Position numbers and translations under genes: made by a program. From positions 2,108,001-2,172,000 of the forward strand of contig JBAOKB010000144.1 of assembly GCA_037044905.1 (NCBI GenBank): a stretch of DNA of 64,000 nt, given 5' to 3'. The notes beneath the pieces are model-generated. The model had not been told where the DNA came from. It did no database searches and worked only from the letters and a program-made list of their open reading frames with translations. The stretch is from Hortaea werneckii. Its lineage: Eukaryota; Ascomycota; Dothideomycetes; Mycosphaerellales; Teratosphaeriaceae. Shown in pieces: positions 21,851-33,178 of the stretch (positions within the stretch are counted from its first letter, which is position 1; each line of letters opens with the position of its first letter).

Positions 21851-24766
21851 TCATCCTCCTCCACCATTCCCAGCCGCCGTCCGCTGCCTCATAAGGAACA
21901 TGGCATTATCCAAAAACCCACTCACGACAGCCTGATAACCCGAAGGTTGTCGGGCGTTAATAGCCGCGATCTGCTGCCGCAGCACCTGCGCATCGACTTC
22001 CAGCTCGAGCTCGTACTTGGCGATGCCGCGGACGTCGACGCGGGTGAGGTCGATGGAGTATGCGAGGTGCGAGTACGAGAGTCGATCCTTCTTTCGGTCC
22101 GGGATGGGGTTGTGCAGGTCGCGTTTGAAGGTTGGTTGGGAAGGGTCTGCTGCTGCTGAGGGGCTCGTTTCCACGAGATTCTCAAAAGGTGCCAGGTCCG
22201 GTCGGTTTAGGTTCGCTTCGAGGTTGATGGTGATGCGGCAGTCATAGTCGTAGTTGGGGTTGTAAATGTGGATGTCCGCTACGTGGGATTTGACGACGCG
22301 GGCTGTGACCTGGTTGGTTTCATTGTTGATGGTGGTGCGGAGTTTGAGGCCTTGGCCCTTTTGGAGCCTGCGTTGTTGATGGAAAGCTGGGGGCAAGGCC
22401 GCGTAGCCGGCGTTGGATAGGGGGAGGAAGGTATCCGTTTCTTTAGGATGCTTGTATTGCATGGGAACGCGACCGGGGTTGTTTCGACTTTCCTGTATCG
22501 CTGTGTTCAAGAAGCCATTCATGACTTTGTGTTCGTTCTGTTTGATCTGGTTAGTCTTCAAAGTTGCTCATCCATGCCTATTGTATCATCCTCACCTCAT
22601 CCATCTGACTCTCGAACCGGGCGTTTTCTCTCAACCAGGTTTCCTCAACAATAGTCGCAGTCGAAATGGGCAACTTGATCCGCACATCTTGTCTTTTGTC
22701 GATCAGCTTACCAATCTTAGCTTCAATCTCAATAGTTCCTATATTTGGATCTTCTCCAAAGCCCTGCAGCTGGAAAAGATTGACGTAGAGCCAATCAGCC
22801 ACCACCTTCTCCATATCCACGACAGGTTGGCTCCAGCGGATCGATTTCTCCCACTGCCCGAAAAGTTGCCGAGCACGTATGAGGTCCGTGTCGAGGGGCG
22901 GATTCTGCAACCATGGTCTATCGAGGTCGATGTTACCCGCCGCCAACGCCTCTGGAGGTGGTTGCTGAGGCATGTGACCATTGACGGGAGGCGGAGGTTG
23001 TTGACGACTTTGCTGAGGAGGCGGGGCATTCGTTTGCGGCATTGCATGACCTCGTGGTTGTTGCTGCGGTCGTCGTTTCGCCGGCGCGCCATTCGAGCCA
23101 TTCGTGGCGGGATTGAATTTGGGATTGGACCGCGCCAGCTGTGCCCATGGAGGCCTTGCAACGTATTTTCGTGTCTTTCCCCTCTTCGTCGGAGGTTCTT
23201 CACTGGCTGGCTCGCTCTCCGCTGGCCGCTTCTTAGAGTCGGTTGTAGGACTTCCTTCGTGTACTGCGGGCTCCTTCACTACGGCTTCGGCGGGCGTCCC
23301 CGTACGTGGTTGGTGGTAACTCGCTTGTGCTATAGCTTGAGTCTCTGCAGCACCCGAACCGTCCTCCATTACCGAATGCTGCACAGCAGGTGGGGACGCA
23401 GCAACCGCTGGCTTCTTCGGCCTGGGAGACTGCTTCATGAAAATACTGACCTCCTGATGCCTTCTTTGTTGTGGATGCTGCACAGGCGGCGCTGGTTTCG
23501 AGTTAGCTTCGTTTCCCGATTCTACGCCTGCAATGGATGTAGCAGGTGTAAGCAGTTGGTTCATATCCATCCTGCGCGGCTCGTGCTGTATCGCTTGCTG
23601 TGGCGGCGGATTATTAGACAAAGGAGGTATGTCGGGATGGGCCACATTTGCCGTATATGGTGTTTGTCCTGCTGATTGAGGGTGCTGTGCGACTTCGCTT
23701 GACTGTGAAGGTAAATGTGGCGCTGAAGCCGTCTGCGCCACCGACTGCAAAGGTTGCGGCACGTGACCTTGTGCATCCGCCATAGGCGCCACACCTGGAC
23801 CAGAGTGATGATGCTCTGAACTCCTTGCACCCGCGAGCGCGATTGGGTTGTGGATCTCTTGCTGACTGCTACTTCTGGATCCTGACTGTGAAGGTACTCG
23901 TGGTGGGACTCTAGTCTTTGGGCTGACCGACACGCTTCGCTCTCGATCCTGCTGGGCCAGATAATCACTCGTTCGGCGGAGATGGGGCGATGGACGAGGA
24001 TTGGCACTAGGAGAGTCGACTAAATTGCCGATGCTGGGATGATGCTGGGCTGGCGATCCGGAAACGACGCCATTCGAGTAGCCGGAAGTGTGCCGCTGGT
24101 GGTATGGCGATTGGAGGTCGGTGTGAGGGAGGTTCGAAGAGCGTTGGTACTGTAGCGGAGGTGGGCCAAGTGGTGTGCCGGGCTGTGAGCGTTGGTAAGG
24201 GAGCTGGGATGCATAGGGCTGCTGATGCGGCGCATGCGATAGTGGGCTTTGCCGTACAGACTGCGGTGTCTGGCTGTGACGCGAGGAAGGGGTTGGTGAA
24301 TGGGAATGGCTTGGATAGGCCGGGTATGCGCCCGACTGTATGGCCTGATGTTGGTGCTGGTGCTGGTGCTGGTATTGGATGGAGAAGGTTGTGGGTATTG
24401 GTAGCCGTGACTCGGTGGCCGCGTCCCTGGGGTGGTCGCTGAATAAGGGCCGTATGGGGGTTGCTGCTGGCCGGGAGGGTAGGTCGGCGCAGGGCTCTGT
24501 CCCGTCGGATACTGGTAGTGTACACCGGCGTGCTGCTGCGTGGGAGTCTGTAGCGGTGTCAGGCCCGTACTCTGCCGCGATAGCGATGCTCCGCCAGCAC
24601 CGCCGTAAGGGGGCGTGGAATGCGCGGACGGCTGGCTCATCTGCGAAGATGACCCATTCGTATGCGGCATTGACGGTGTCGCTGCCTGCGCATCACGTGG
24701 CGTCTCGGCCTGCGCGGGTCTCTTCGCTGGGGCGGGCCCATCGTTCAGCATGGATGAGAGATCCAT
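21851..24766 (-). CDS. CET1: mRNA 5'-triphosphatase, capping enzyme beta subunit Cet1, one frame break
   Basis: RNA 5'-triphosphatase of the metal-dependent tunnel (TTM) family, which removes the gamma phosphate of nascent pre-mRNA before guanylylation, in the nucleus. Exons: 24766-22596 and 22546-21851. The start is MDLSSMLNDGPAP. The first 600 or so residues are disordered (Gln/Pro/His/Ser) and contain a CAG/CAC-rich run near 24350-24375. The catalytic domain follows: IGTIEIEAKIGKLID holds the metal-binding Glu strand, then RFESQMDE-IKQNEHKVMNGFLN across the intron, and CRITINLEANLNRP the second acidic strand. Near 24378 one C appears missing in the disordered region (PSPSQYQHQHQHQ). It is transcribed divergently from RPN2. 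The gene is essential in yeasts, so the break is likely a sequence error. Confidence 0.93.
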
Positions 24767-25868
24767 TTGTCCCGTGATCCAATCTATTGTCTGTTGCGCG
24801 CTCTTGCTGTCACAGTGTTCGCGGTGAGACTTCGTCCTGCGACGTCCTCCTGTAAAGACAATGCGTGCAACTGCCGACACCAGACTGTCTCGAGATCACT
24901 TCTATCACACTTCTTCCACCTTGACGTTGCCTCGCGCAATGGCTGACTTGGAGCTCAGCCGGAGAGGGTTCGCGCGCAGCTGTCCACCATGCGACAGCGG
25001 CCCTCACTCACACCACATGAGGCGTTGCAACGGACGATAAAGCTCGAGCAGGAAGGGTTGGCGGTGCGATGGGGATGGCAATGCGGTTTCACGTCTCTAC
25101 AGTACCAAGGGATCATTGTTGACTCTATCAATCCAGTCGCCTTCGGGACAGCTTGGCACTTCCGTGTACTGCCGTGGAGGGGAGCTCAGAGGTAGACGGG
25201 GTGAGAAAGGCAGTCGCTGCGACATATGTACATAGGCCTCATGTATGGATATAAACCGGATACTACCTATGTAGCAGTCGTCTACTATATAAACATGCAT
25301 GCAGCCACCACACATCAGGCACACCAGACGATTGGAAAGCCGTGTGGTCATCGAGCGGCAAACGCAGCGTCGCAGTGGTGTCGGCTTCCAATGCGCGAGT
25401 CAGGATTCCTGTCCACCACAACGGGTCGGATCCTCAGGTCGCGTCCGGGTCCCCAGGCTCAACGTGCCTCAGGCATCACTGCTCTTCCGATCGAAGCCCG
25501 ACGAACGCAGCTGCAGGTGATGACGGATGGCCGGTCGTCTGTGGATTGCATCCGAGCAGCTGTACAGTTTGGCTGAGCCTGAACCCGCATCACGCGCCTG
25601 ACTTCCACCATCCATCCATCCCCTTCATCGTCCACCCCTTCGTCGCCTGCACATTCGGACACGCTCGACGCGCTCAGTCTCTCCCGTACTTCCGCTTTGC
25701 TGTCTCCGCCACCGGCAGACAAGCACTCCGCGAGAGCCACCTCCGGCAGCGCGCCGCCCAGAGCTCCTGTTGACGGCCGGCCAACGCCTCTGACCACCGT
25801 CACCGCCCATCCGCCATCAGCTCCGACAACGTCACCACTGCGCTGGATTCTAGAAGAGCGGGAACAAG
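24767..25868. promoter_or_regulatory. Divergent intergenic region, CET1 / RPN2
   Basis: 1.1 kb between two divergent genes; must hold both promoters and 5' leaders. Open frames inside are short and low-complexity. No individual site, such as a proteasome-associated control element, could be assigned. Confidence 0.35.
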
Positions 25869-28800
25869 ATGGTGGGCTTGACTTCAGCCGCCGGTCTGGT
25901 GGGCTTCCTGTCCGAGCCCGATCCGGCGCTGCAGGCCTTCGCCTTGGAAACACTGAACGATGAGATCGAGACGGTATGGACCGAGGTGTCTGGTTCCATT
26001 GGACAAATGTAAGTGTACTCCTGCAGCATGCACGATGAGGAGGGGCTGGGATGGGTACAGACTATGGACGGCCTGCATTCATCCCATCGACCCATGACGC
26101 AAGCACATGGCAGGCGTAACACCGGGCTCGTTATGGATCGCTGAGGCTGACATGATTGCTACAGAGAAGCGCTATACGAGGATGAGTCTTTCTCGCACCG
26201 CGAACTTGCTGCCCTGGTGCTGTCAAAGGTCTACTACCAGCTCCAGGAGTACAATGAGGCCATGGTCTTTGCCCTGGGAGCTGGCAAGCTTTCGACCTTG
26301 AAAACGCTGAGGAGTACGAAGACACAATTGTCGCCAAATGTATCGATACCTACATCGCACTCTCGGCCATGCACAACCCGCCCGCGTCAACGTCATCCGC
26401 CAAGCAGAGCGAGGGTGACTACTCGAGCGCCAACGGTGCCGCTAGCGCCTTGGGCAGCATGTCCAGTCCGACCACGCCGTTCTCGCACGCGCAGCTTCCT
26501 TCAAAGTCTCTTCTCAGTCGCGATGAAGAGACTGCCGAGGACCCGTCTGCCCCTGGTGGCGGCAACGCTGGCGTTCCTGGCGCCCACCCGCATCCGTTGA
26601 CTCTGCCCAACCACGTGAAGAAGAACTTGCAGACCATCATTCGAAGAATATTCGAGAGCTGCTACGAGGCTGGTGCATACAGACAGGTGGTCGGTATTGC
26701 AGTGGAGGCGCGGAATATGGAGATTCTTCGCGAGGCCATCCTGAAGACCAGCGAGGAGGAGAAGAAGCGCAAAGGCGAGGCTGCGAGCCAGGGCTTGAAT
26801 CAGACTGAAGAACTGATGGAATACGTGCTGGACATTTGCATGAATGTGGTGCAGGAACGAGGGTTGCGGAATGAGATTTTGAAACTGGTATTAGGGCTGC
26901 TAAACGACATCCCGAACCCAGACTACTTTGCTATCGCACGATGCGTTGTCTACCTCAACCAGCACGCTATGGCCTCGAAGATGTTGAAGGAGCTGGTGCA
27001 GAAGGGTGACGGTCGATCGCTGGCCATTGCTTACCAGCTGTCCTTTGATCTGTACGAGAACGGCACTCAGGAATTCTTGCAAAAGATCATGGAGGAGCTT
27101 CCTGAGTCCGACTCCACAGACGCTTCTGGTCAAAGCCAAGCAAATGGAGACGCTGTTCGACCTGGAGTACCTGGAGGTGCCAATGAGAACGAAAACGCTC
27201 AGGAGTCGGATCAACTACTTTCAGAGCTTCAGGAGAGCGCTGGCCCAGCCCAGTCTCTACCCTCAAGAACGAAACCTAAGCCTGAAACGGAAGAACAATC
27301 GAAAGCGTACACCAACGTCAGGAACATTCTACAGGGGACAACGAGCATCGAGCTCAACCTGGAGTTCCTCTACCGATCATCGCGCTCTGACAAGGCCATC
27401 CTCAATAAGGTTCGCGACTCCCTTGAGGCCCGCAACAGTATCTTCCATACTTCTGTCACCTTTGCCAACGCATTCATGAATGCTGGCACGACCATTGACA
27501 GCTTCTTCCGCGAGAATCTGGAATGGTTAGGCAAGGCTGTCAACTGGAGTAAGTTCACTGCAACTGCAGCGCTCGGTGTCATTCATCGTGGCAACCTGGG
27601 ACAAGGGCAGAAGCTCCTGGAGCCATATCTACCCAAGGACAGCCAGGCGGTCAGCGCAGGAAGCGCCTACAGCCAGGGTGGCTCGCTTTACGCGCTTGGC
27701 TTGATTTATACCAACCACGGTACCACGTGCTCGACTATCTCCGGAGACAGTTCAAGGCCACCCAGGAAGAAGTGGTCCAACACGGTGGTGCTTTGGGTCT
27801 TGGTGTCGCCGGTATGGCTACGGGCAGTGAAGATATCTACGACGAGCTCAAGAACGTTCTGTACCAGGATTCGGCCATTAACGGCGAGGCAGTCGGTCTG
27901 TCCATGGGTCTTGTCATGTTGGGAACTGGTAATGTCAAGGCATTGGATGACATGATCCAGTATGCTCATGACACTCAGCACGAGAAGATCGTTCGCGGAC
28001 TGGCTATGGGTATGGCTTTGATCATGTACGCTCGGCAGGAAGCTGCGGATGATCTGATCAACGGTCTGCTCGAAGACGCGGATCCTGCGCTCAGGTACGG
28101 TGGCATCTTCACTGTGGCTCTGGCTTACTGTGGCTCTGGCAGCAACAAGGCTGTGAGGAAGCTCCTTCACGTCGCAGTCTCAGATGTCAGCGACGATGTA
28201 CGACGAGCTGCTGTGATGTCGCTCGGCTTCGTACTTTTCCGCAAGCCCGGCAGCGTACCACGCATGGTAGAACTGCTATCCGAGTCGTACAACCCACACG
28301 TCCGCTACGGTGCCACGATGGCCTTGGGCATTGCTTGTGCCGGCACTGGACTGGATGAGGCCATTGACCTGCTGGAGCCCATGACTAAGGATTCTGTCGA
28401 CTTCGTCAGGCAAGGCGCCCTCATCGCCCTCGCGATGATCATGGTCCAGCAGAATGAAGCCATGAACCCCAAGGTTACCACCATCCGGGAACGCCTCCAG
28501 AAGTCCATCGGCGACCGCCACGAAGATGCCATGGCCAAATTTGGTTGCGCCATCGCCCTCGGAATCATCGACGCCGGTGGCCGCAACTGCACCATCGGCC
28601 TCCAAACCCAAACCGGCAACCTCAACATGGAAGCTATCGTCGGCATGGCCATCTTCACGCAGTACTGGTACTGGTTCCCACTCACGCACTTCCTCTCCCT
28701 CAGCTTCACGCCCACAGCCATCATCGGCGTGGACCAGGACCTCCAACTGCCCAAGTTCTCCTTCCACTCCAACACGAAACCCAGCATGTTCGATTACCCG

Positions 28801-29584
28801 CCCGAGCAGGAAGTCAAGACCGAAGAAGCTCCCGAGAAGGTCAAGACGGCCGTGCTGTCCACCACGGCGCAGGCGAAGCGCAGAAAGGCCGCGAAGGACC
28901 GCCAGAACCGCCGCGAGTCGATGGACATGGATGACGTGCCCAAGACTCCTAAGGGCGAGAGCGGGGACGACAAGATGGAGACGGACGAGAACGTGGTCGA
29001 GACGGGCAAGGCTGCCGGTGAGGACAAGGATGGCGCCTCTTCTGGCGGCAAGGCCAAGAAGGCCGAGAAGGAGAAGGTCGGGTATGAGCTGGAGAATATG
29101 AGTCGGGTCCTCCCCGGCCAGATCAAGTACATCTCTTTCTCGCCTGAGGGAAGGTATCAGCCTGTCAAGAAGGTAAGTGGTTTTTTTCCTTTCCTCCCTC
29201 GACGTAGAGGGCTTCCCTTTCGCTATCTTTCGCTTTTTCGCTAACTTTTTCCGTTCCTAGCCTACCGGTGGCGCCGTCCTCCTCCACGATACCGCCCCCG
29301 ACCAACCCAAGGAGCTCCTCGAGCTCAAGGCCAAGAAGAAGACGACGCCTTCGGCTCCTGCGCCTGGCCAGCCGCTCGGCGGCGGCGCAGCCTCCGGCGC
29401 TGATACCATGATGCAGGACTCCTCGGCATTTGCTGCTGGTGCTGGTGCGGGTGCCGGTGGTGCTGCCGCTGCGGCGGGGGTCTTGAATGCGGTTGATGAG
29501 GACGAGGATGATGATGGGGAGGATGCGCCTCTGCCGGACGAATTCGAGATCGAGGACGATGACGAGGAGGACGAGGAGGAGTAA
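25869..29584 (+). CDS. RPN2: 26S proteasome regulatory subunit Rpn2 (PSMD1), two frame breaks
   Basis: Largest base subunit of the 19S regulatory particle, a scaffold that binds Rpn13 and the Rpt ring. Exons: 25869-26008, 26165-29172 and 29261-29584. It starts MVGLTSAAGLVGFLSEPDPA; the first intron joins GSIGQ-IEALYEDESF. The proteasome/cyclosome repeats are clear in the middle (GLSMGLVMLGTGN, GLAMGMALIMYARQ, RYGGIFTVALAYCGSGSN, RYGATMALGIACAGTG). A charged Lys/Glu insert (about 28800-29080) follows, and the protein ends in a very acidic run. Frame breaks near 26291 (one T short in AAGCTTTCGACC) and 27724 (one C short in GGTACCACG) each restore family sequence when passed. An essential single-copy gene with two homopolymer breaks is strong evidence for assembly error. 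Confidence 0.95.
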
Positions 29585-29914
29585 AGCCTTCTGTTTCGTG
29601 TAAGATGATAGTCGTTTGAGGGGCTTTGCTTGAGTGAAGGTATGGGGAAGGTTAATTGAGCAGAGGTGATGGTGAAGATGGGCGGATGGATGGGTGGTAG
29701 AAGCAATCAGTGTATTGATATATACAAATTTTCCCCCATGCTTTTTGCTTCTCTTCCTTCTCCTCGCGACCCATTCACTCATGTATCATTCTCGTAGTGA
29801 TAATCGTAGCAGTCGTCATAGCTGAGATTCTACTAGAAAGGCTTCCCTTTTCCTGCCTTCGCTCCTTTTATTTTACCTCCCCATAGCCCATCAGCTTTTC
29901 CTTTCCTGCCTCTC

Positions 29915-29939
29915 AAAAAAAAAAAAAAAAAAAAAAAAA
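29915..29939. repeat. Poly(A) tract, 25 nt
   Basis: Uninterrupted run of 25 A on the + strand, about 330 nt after the RPN2 stop. Exact length in the assembly is uncertain, given other homopolymer errors here. Confidence 0.8.
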
Positions 29940-30076
29940 TGACTACCTACCTCTTCCTCTGTTTTCTTGTTCCTTTGGCAAGGATTCCCTGAATGTTCAA
30001 GGATCCTATCCAGGGATGAAGAACGGATGGGACTTTCCTTGACCGTGATTGATCTTCTCCATCTTATCTTTCCTGG

Positions 30077-30101
30077 TTTTTTTTTTTTTTTTTTTTTTTT
30101 T
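30077..30101. repeat. Poly(T) tract, 25 nt
   Basis: Uninterrupted run of 25 T, 137 nt after the A25 tract and complementary to it; the two could pair as a long A/U stem in a transcript. Confidence 0.8.
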
Positions 30102-30993
30102 CTTCTTTTCTTTTCTCCCGCCCTCCCTTCCTTTCTTGTTTCTCATAATCCTTACCCTCCTTTGATTGCTGACGGGCCAATTCGGCCTGTCATAGAAGGG
30201 TAGTACCCGAACTCCCTTACTACTACTCATCCCTTGCATGCAAGCCTGCCGTGTAACAATGAGATGCCGTGGCGCGCCGGTTTTTTTCTCGTCGCGCTGG
30301 CTCGTACGACCTCAACCCCCACCACCCTCGCGCTTGCTGCTCTCACATACATCTTACCCGCGTTTGTACTTCCGGGAGCTCTCGTCGCATACTTGTAACG
30401 TTGGTAAGATTTTCTCGAGTCCGCTTGCTTCTCAAAACCCTTTTCTTTCCAGGAAAAGAAAAAAGAAAAAGGCAAAAGAAAATCAAAACGCGCATGTCTA
30501 TGGGAAGGAGGGGTCCGCAAGTCAGTCTCTCGTTCACATCGCGAGTTTTATTAGCAGAGTAGGAAGTACGGGCCGGTCACTAGCGATCTGCCTCGAAAGA
30601 AGACAGCGACAGGACCGGAGGAGTGCGGTTGACAAAAGCAAACAAGGAAGAGATCGGGCGAGACATAGCATCAGAATCCCAGATCTTTCTCCCCGCAAGA
30701 CCAGAGCTACTGGGGCCAAGGAGGCTGGACGATTGTCCATCGGAGACCGAGGAGAGGCAGAGGGAGAAGACGAAAGGGGGAGGGAGATAATGTCAGCCTA
30801 GTCAGAAAGGAGTCGAGAGAGCAATTGGAGAGGGACATTCCGAAGGGCGAGCGTTGGACGCAAGTAGAAAGGGGGAGAGAAGTGGGATCTGGGGCACAAG
30901 AAGGAGAGGAAAAGAAGCAAGAAAGAAGAAGCGAAGGGGAGAAGGGGAAAGAGAAACGAAACAAGAGGCATCTTCAAGAAGTCCCTCACCATC

Positions 30994-32635
30994 ATGCGTC
31001 TCCCCCCACTAACCGTAATCAACACCTGGCCCGTCCCCAACTACACGCACCCACAAACCCACGGCCGCGCCCTCCTAATCACCAACCTCCTGCTCATAAC
31101 CCTCGTGCTCCTCGCCGTGCTCGGCCGCCTGTACGCCCGCCTGATCATCAAACGCTGGTACGGCGCGGACGACAGCATGATCGTGCTGGCGTGCGTCGCC
31201 ACCATCGGCATGAACACGGTCGTCATCCTCGCCAACGAGCGCTATGGCTGGAACCGCCATATCTATGACATCCCGCCGGAGATGATTTCCGAGGCGGGGA
31301 AAATTGCGTTTGTGGCGAAACTGGCGTTTGTGTTTGCGGCGACGTTTACGAGGTTGTCGTTGATTGCGTTTTATTATCGCCTGGTCAAGGATAGTGGGCT
31401 GAGGTGGTTTAAGGGGGTGCTGCATGCGAGTCTGGCGTGGACGGTGGCGGTGTGGGTATGTTTTGTTTGTCAGACTATTTGGTTGTGTAGGTGAGTTTGC
31501 GTTTCATTTCTTCGTTTCCCTTTTGTAGGAATTTTTCCGGTGCTTTTGAGGGCTTAGGCCTTAGTACGAAGTCGAAACTGTTTGAGCTTGTTGGAAAACT
31601 TTACTAATGAATCTCGCCTAGACCTGTGGAAGCATACTGGCAATACCCGCCCAACCCCAACGCCCACTGTCTGGACGAAGGCAAAGTGATGCTCGGCGGC
31701 GGCGTGATCAATTGCGTGAGCGACCTGCTCACCACCGTCCTGCCCATCCCCATCGTGATGCGATTACAGATGCCGCTGAAACAGCGGATCGGCGTCTGCG
31801 TGCTGCTCTGTCTCGGCTTCATCGTGACGATCGCGGGTGTCATCCGCACGTACTTCATCTGGAAGAGTTTGATTGATAGCTGGGATCAGACCTGGTTTGC
31901 GTACCCATTGTGGATCGCTGCGGCGGTGGAGATCGATTTGGCTGTGGTGAGTTTCTCCCCCTCGAATCGCCCTTGCCCCGATTTATAGCTGGTTGTGAGG
32001 CGGAGGAGAAACCGGAGCAAATTCACGCACATGGAAGACATGGCTTCTAAGACGTAATCCAGATCTGTGCGTGTGCGCCGGCATGGAAATCGCTTTTACG
32101 ACAACCCATCGTGACAATCTCCTCGCGAGTCTCGTCCAAGATCTCCTCCCTACGCTCACCTAGCCATTCCGGAGGAACGCCCGATTGCACGCCCGCATCC
32201 TCGGCGAATGGCACGCCGTCGTTCTTCGTCCCGCTACGAAGCCTATCACGGTTCCAGCTCCGCAAGATGGAGTTTGAACAACAACCACGAGAGGGTACTA
32301 CGTCCAGGAGTCGAGTGGCGGGTGATGTTGAGAGGACTTGTTATCAGCCCGGGGTAGACAATGATTCTATCGAAGTTCTGGGAGATATCGGAGGCAGGGA
32401 GTTTCGCCACTCGGAGATTGTGCTGGATGGTCCTGCGTCGACATCGTCGGCGTCGTCGTCGAACCACCGGTGTGTGACGCCTTCGCTACAGATTATGAAG
32501 CAGCAGTCGGTGGAGCAGGAAGTGGTGCATATTAGTGAGTTCCTAGCTCAGCACGCGCACGAGGATGAGGCGCGGCGGCATGATGGGAGGGCCGGGTATG
32601 GGAGGCGGATGTCACCGCATGGGTGGCCGAGCTAA
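30994..32635 (+). CDS. Fungal-rhodopsin-domain (PTH11-like) integral membrane protein
   Basis: Second member of the fungal rhodopsin/PTH11-like family in the window, 464 residues, with an intact frame. Exons: 30994-31490, 31622-31946 and 32063-32635, with GTGAGT donors. Landmarks: helix 1 LLLITLVLLAVLGRLYARLI, then KRWYGADDSMIVLACVATIG, NRHIYDIPPE, FTRLSLIAFYYR in helix 3, CRPVEAYW (the CxPxxxxW motif) across intron 1, CVLLCLGFIVTIAGVIRTYF and late-helix LWIAAAVEIDLAV-ICACAPAWK across intron 2. The C-terminal 170 residues are Ser/Gln-rich, hydrophilic and probably cytosolic. It lies about 11 kb from the other family member, which is on the opposite strand. No retinal-type Schiff-base lysine is evident, so no light sensing is implied. 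Confidence 0.88.
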
Positions 32636-33178
32636 AGCGGATGGGTGGGTGGGTAGGGGAGGATACGACGTGTATTGGTAGGAGGTATATCATGATTGAA
32701 CGAGTAATGAATATATTCATCGGCGGTACCTAGGTATGCATCGGTGTAGATGCTCGGCGGCGGCCGTTTTTGACAGCGGTGAAGACAGGCTCAGAGGGAA
32801 ATTGCAGCCGGGCGCTTTCACATGCCTGAGGTAGTTTAGGCGAGTTACGAAGTCGCTCATCCTGACCTCAAGCTCCATAGGCCTGCAGGGTACCGGTAGC
32901 TGGGTGAGTCGTCATTGGGATTGCGTACACTGTGCACTATCACTGTTCCCTCGGAGGTTGATACTACTGCTTCTATTACATACTATTGCATAGTTCATTC
33001 TATCCCTACTGGATCCCGAGTGAGAGTGACAAGTCCTCATTCTCCTCGCCCTGCGCCAGAGCGGTCTCGCAAGCGCGTTTCACAAGATGCCAGTGCTGCT
33101 GGCCGTCACCTGCCACTCGTAACATGCATTGCATCATCATTAGCATCTCCGACCAGAGGCGACTGCAGGTGGACGAGC
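32636..33178. other. Intergenic / 5' leader
   Basis: Upstream of the large tail-anchored unknown. An in-frame open stretch extends above the chosen ATG at 33179 but lacks protein-like composition. Confidence 0.35.

Larger units (their letters stand above)
29585..30993. other. Intergenic with homopolymer tracts
   Basis: Downstream of RPN2 and upstream of the second rhodopsin-domain gene. Holds an A25 tract and a T25 tract and a purine-rich leader (about 30,600-30,960). No gene recognised. Confidence 0.4.

Noticed and set aside
22413..23675. 420-codon plus-strand open frame over CET1
   Set aside because: Arg/Leu/Trp-rich antisense shadow; the minus strand encodes the triphosphatase.
29165..29782. 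205-codon antisense open frame at the RPN2 3' end
   Set aside because: Ser-rich mirror of the acidic RPN2 tail; crosses the intron and the stop without splice logic.
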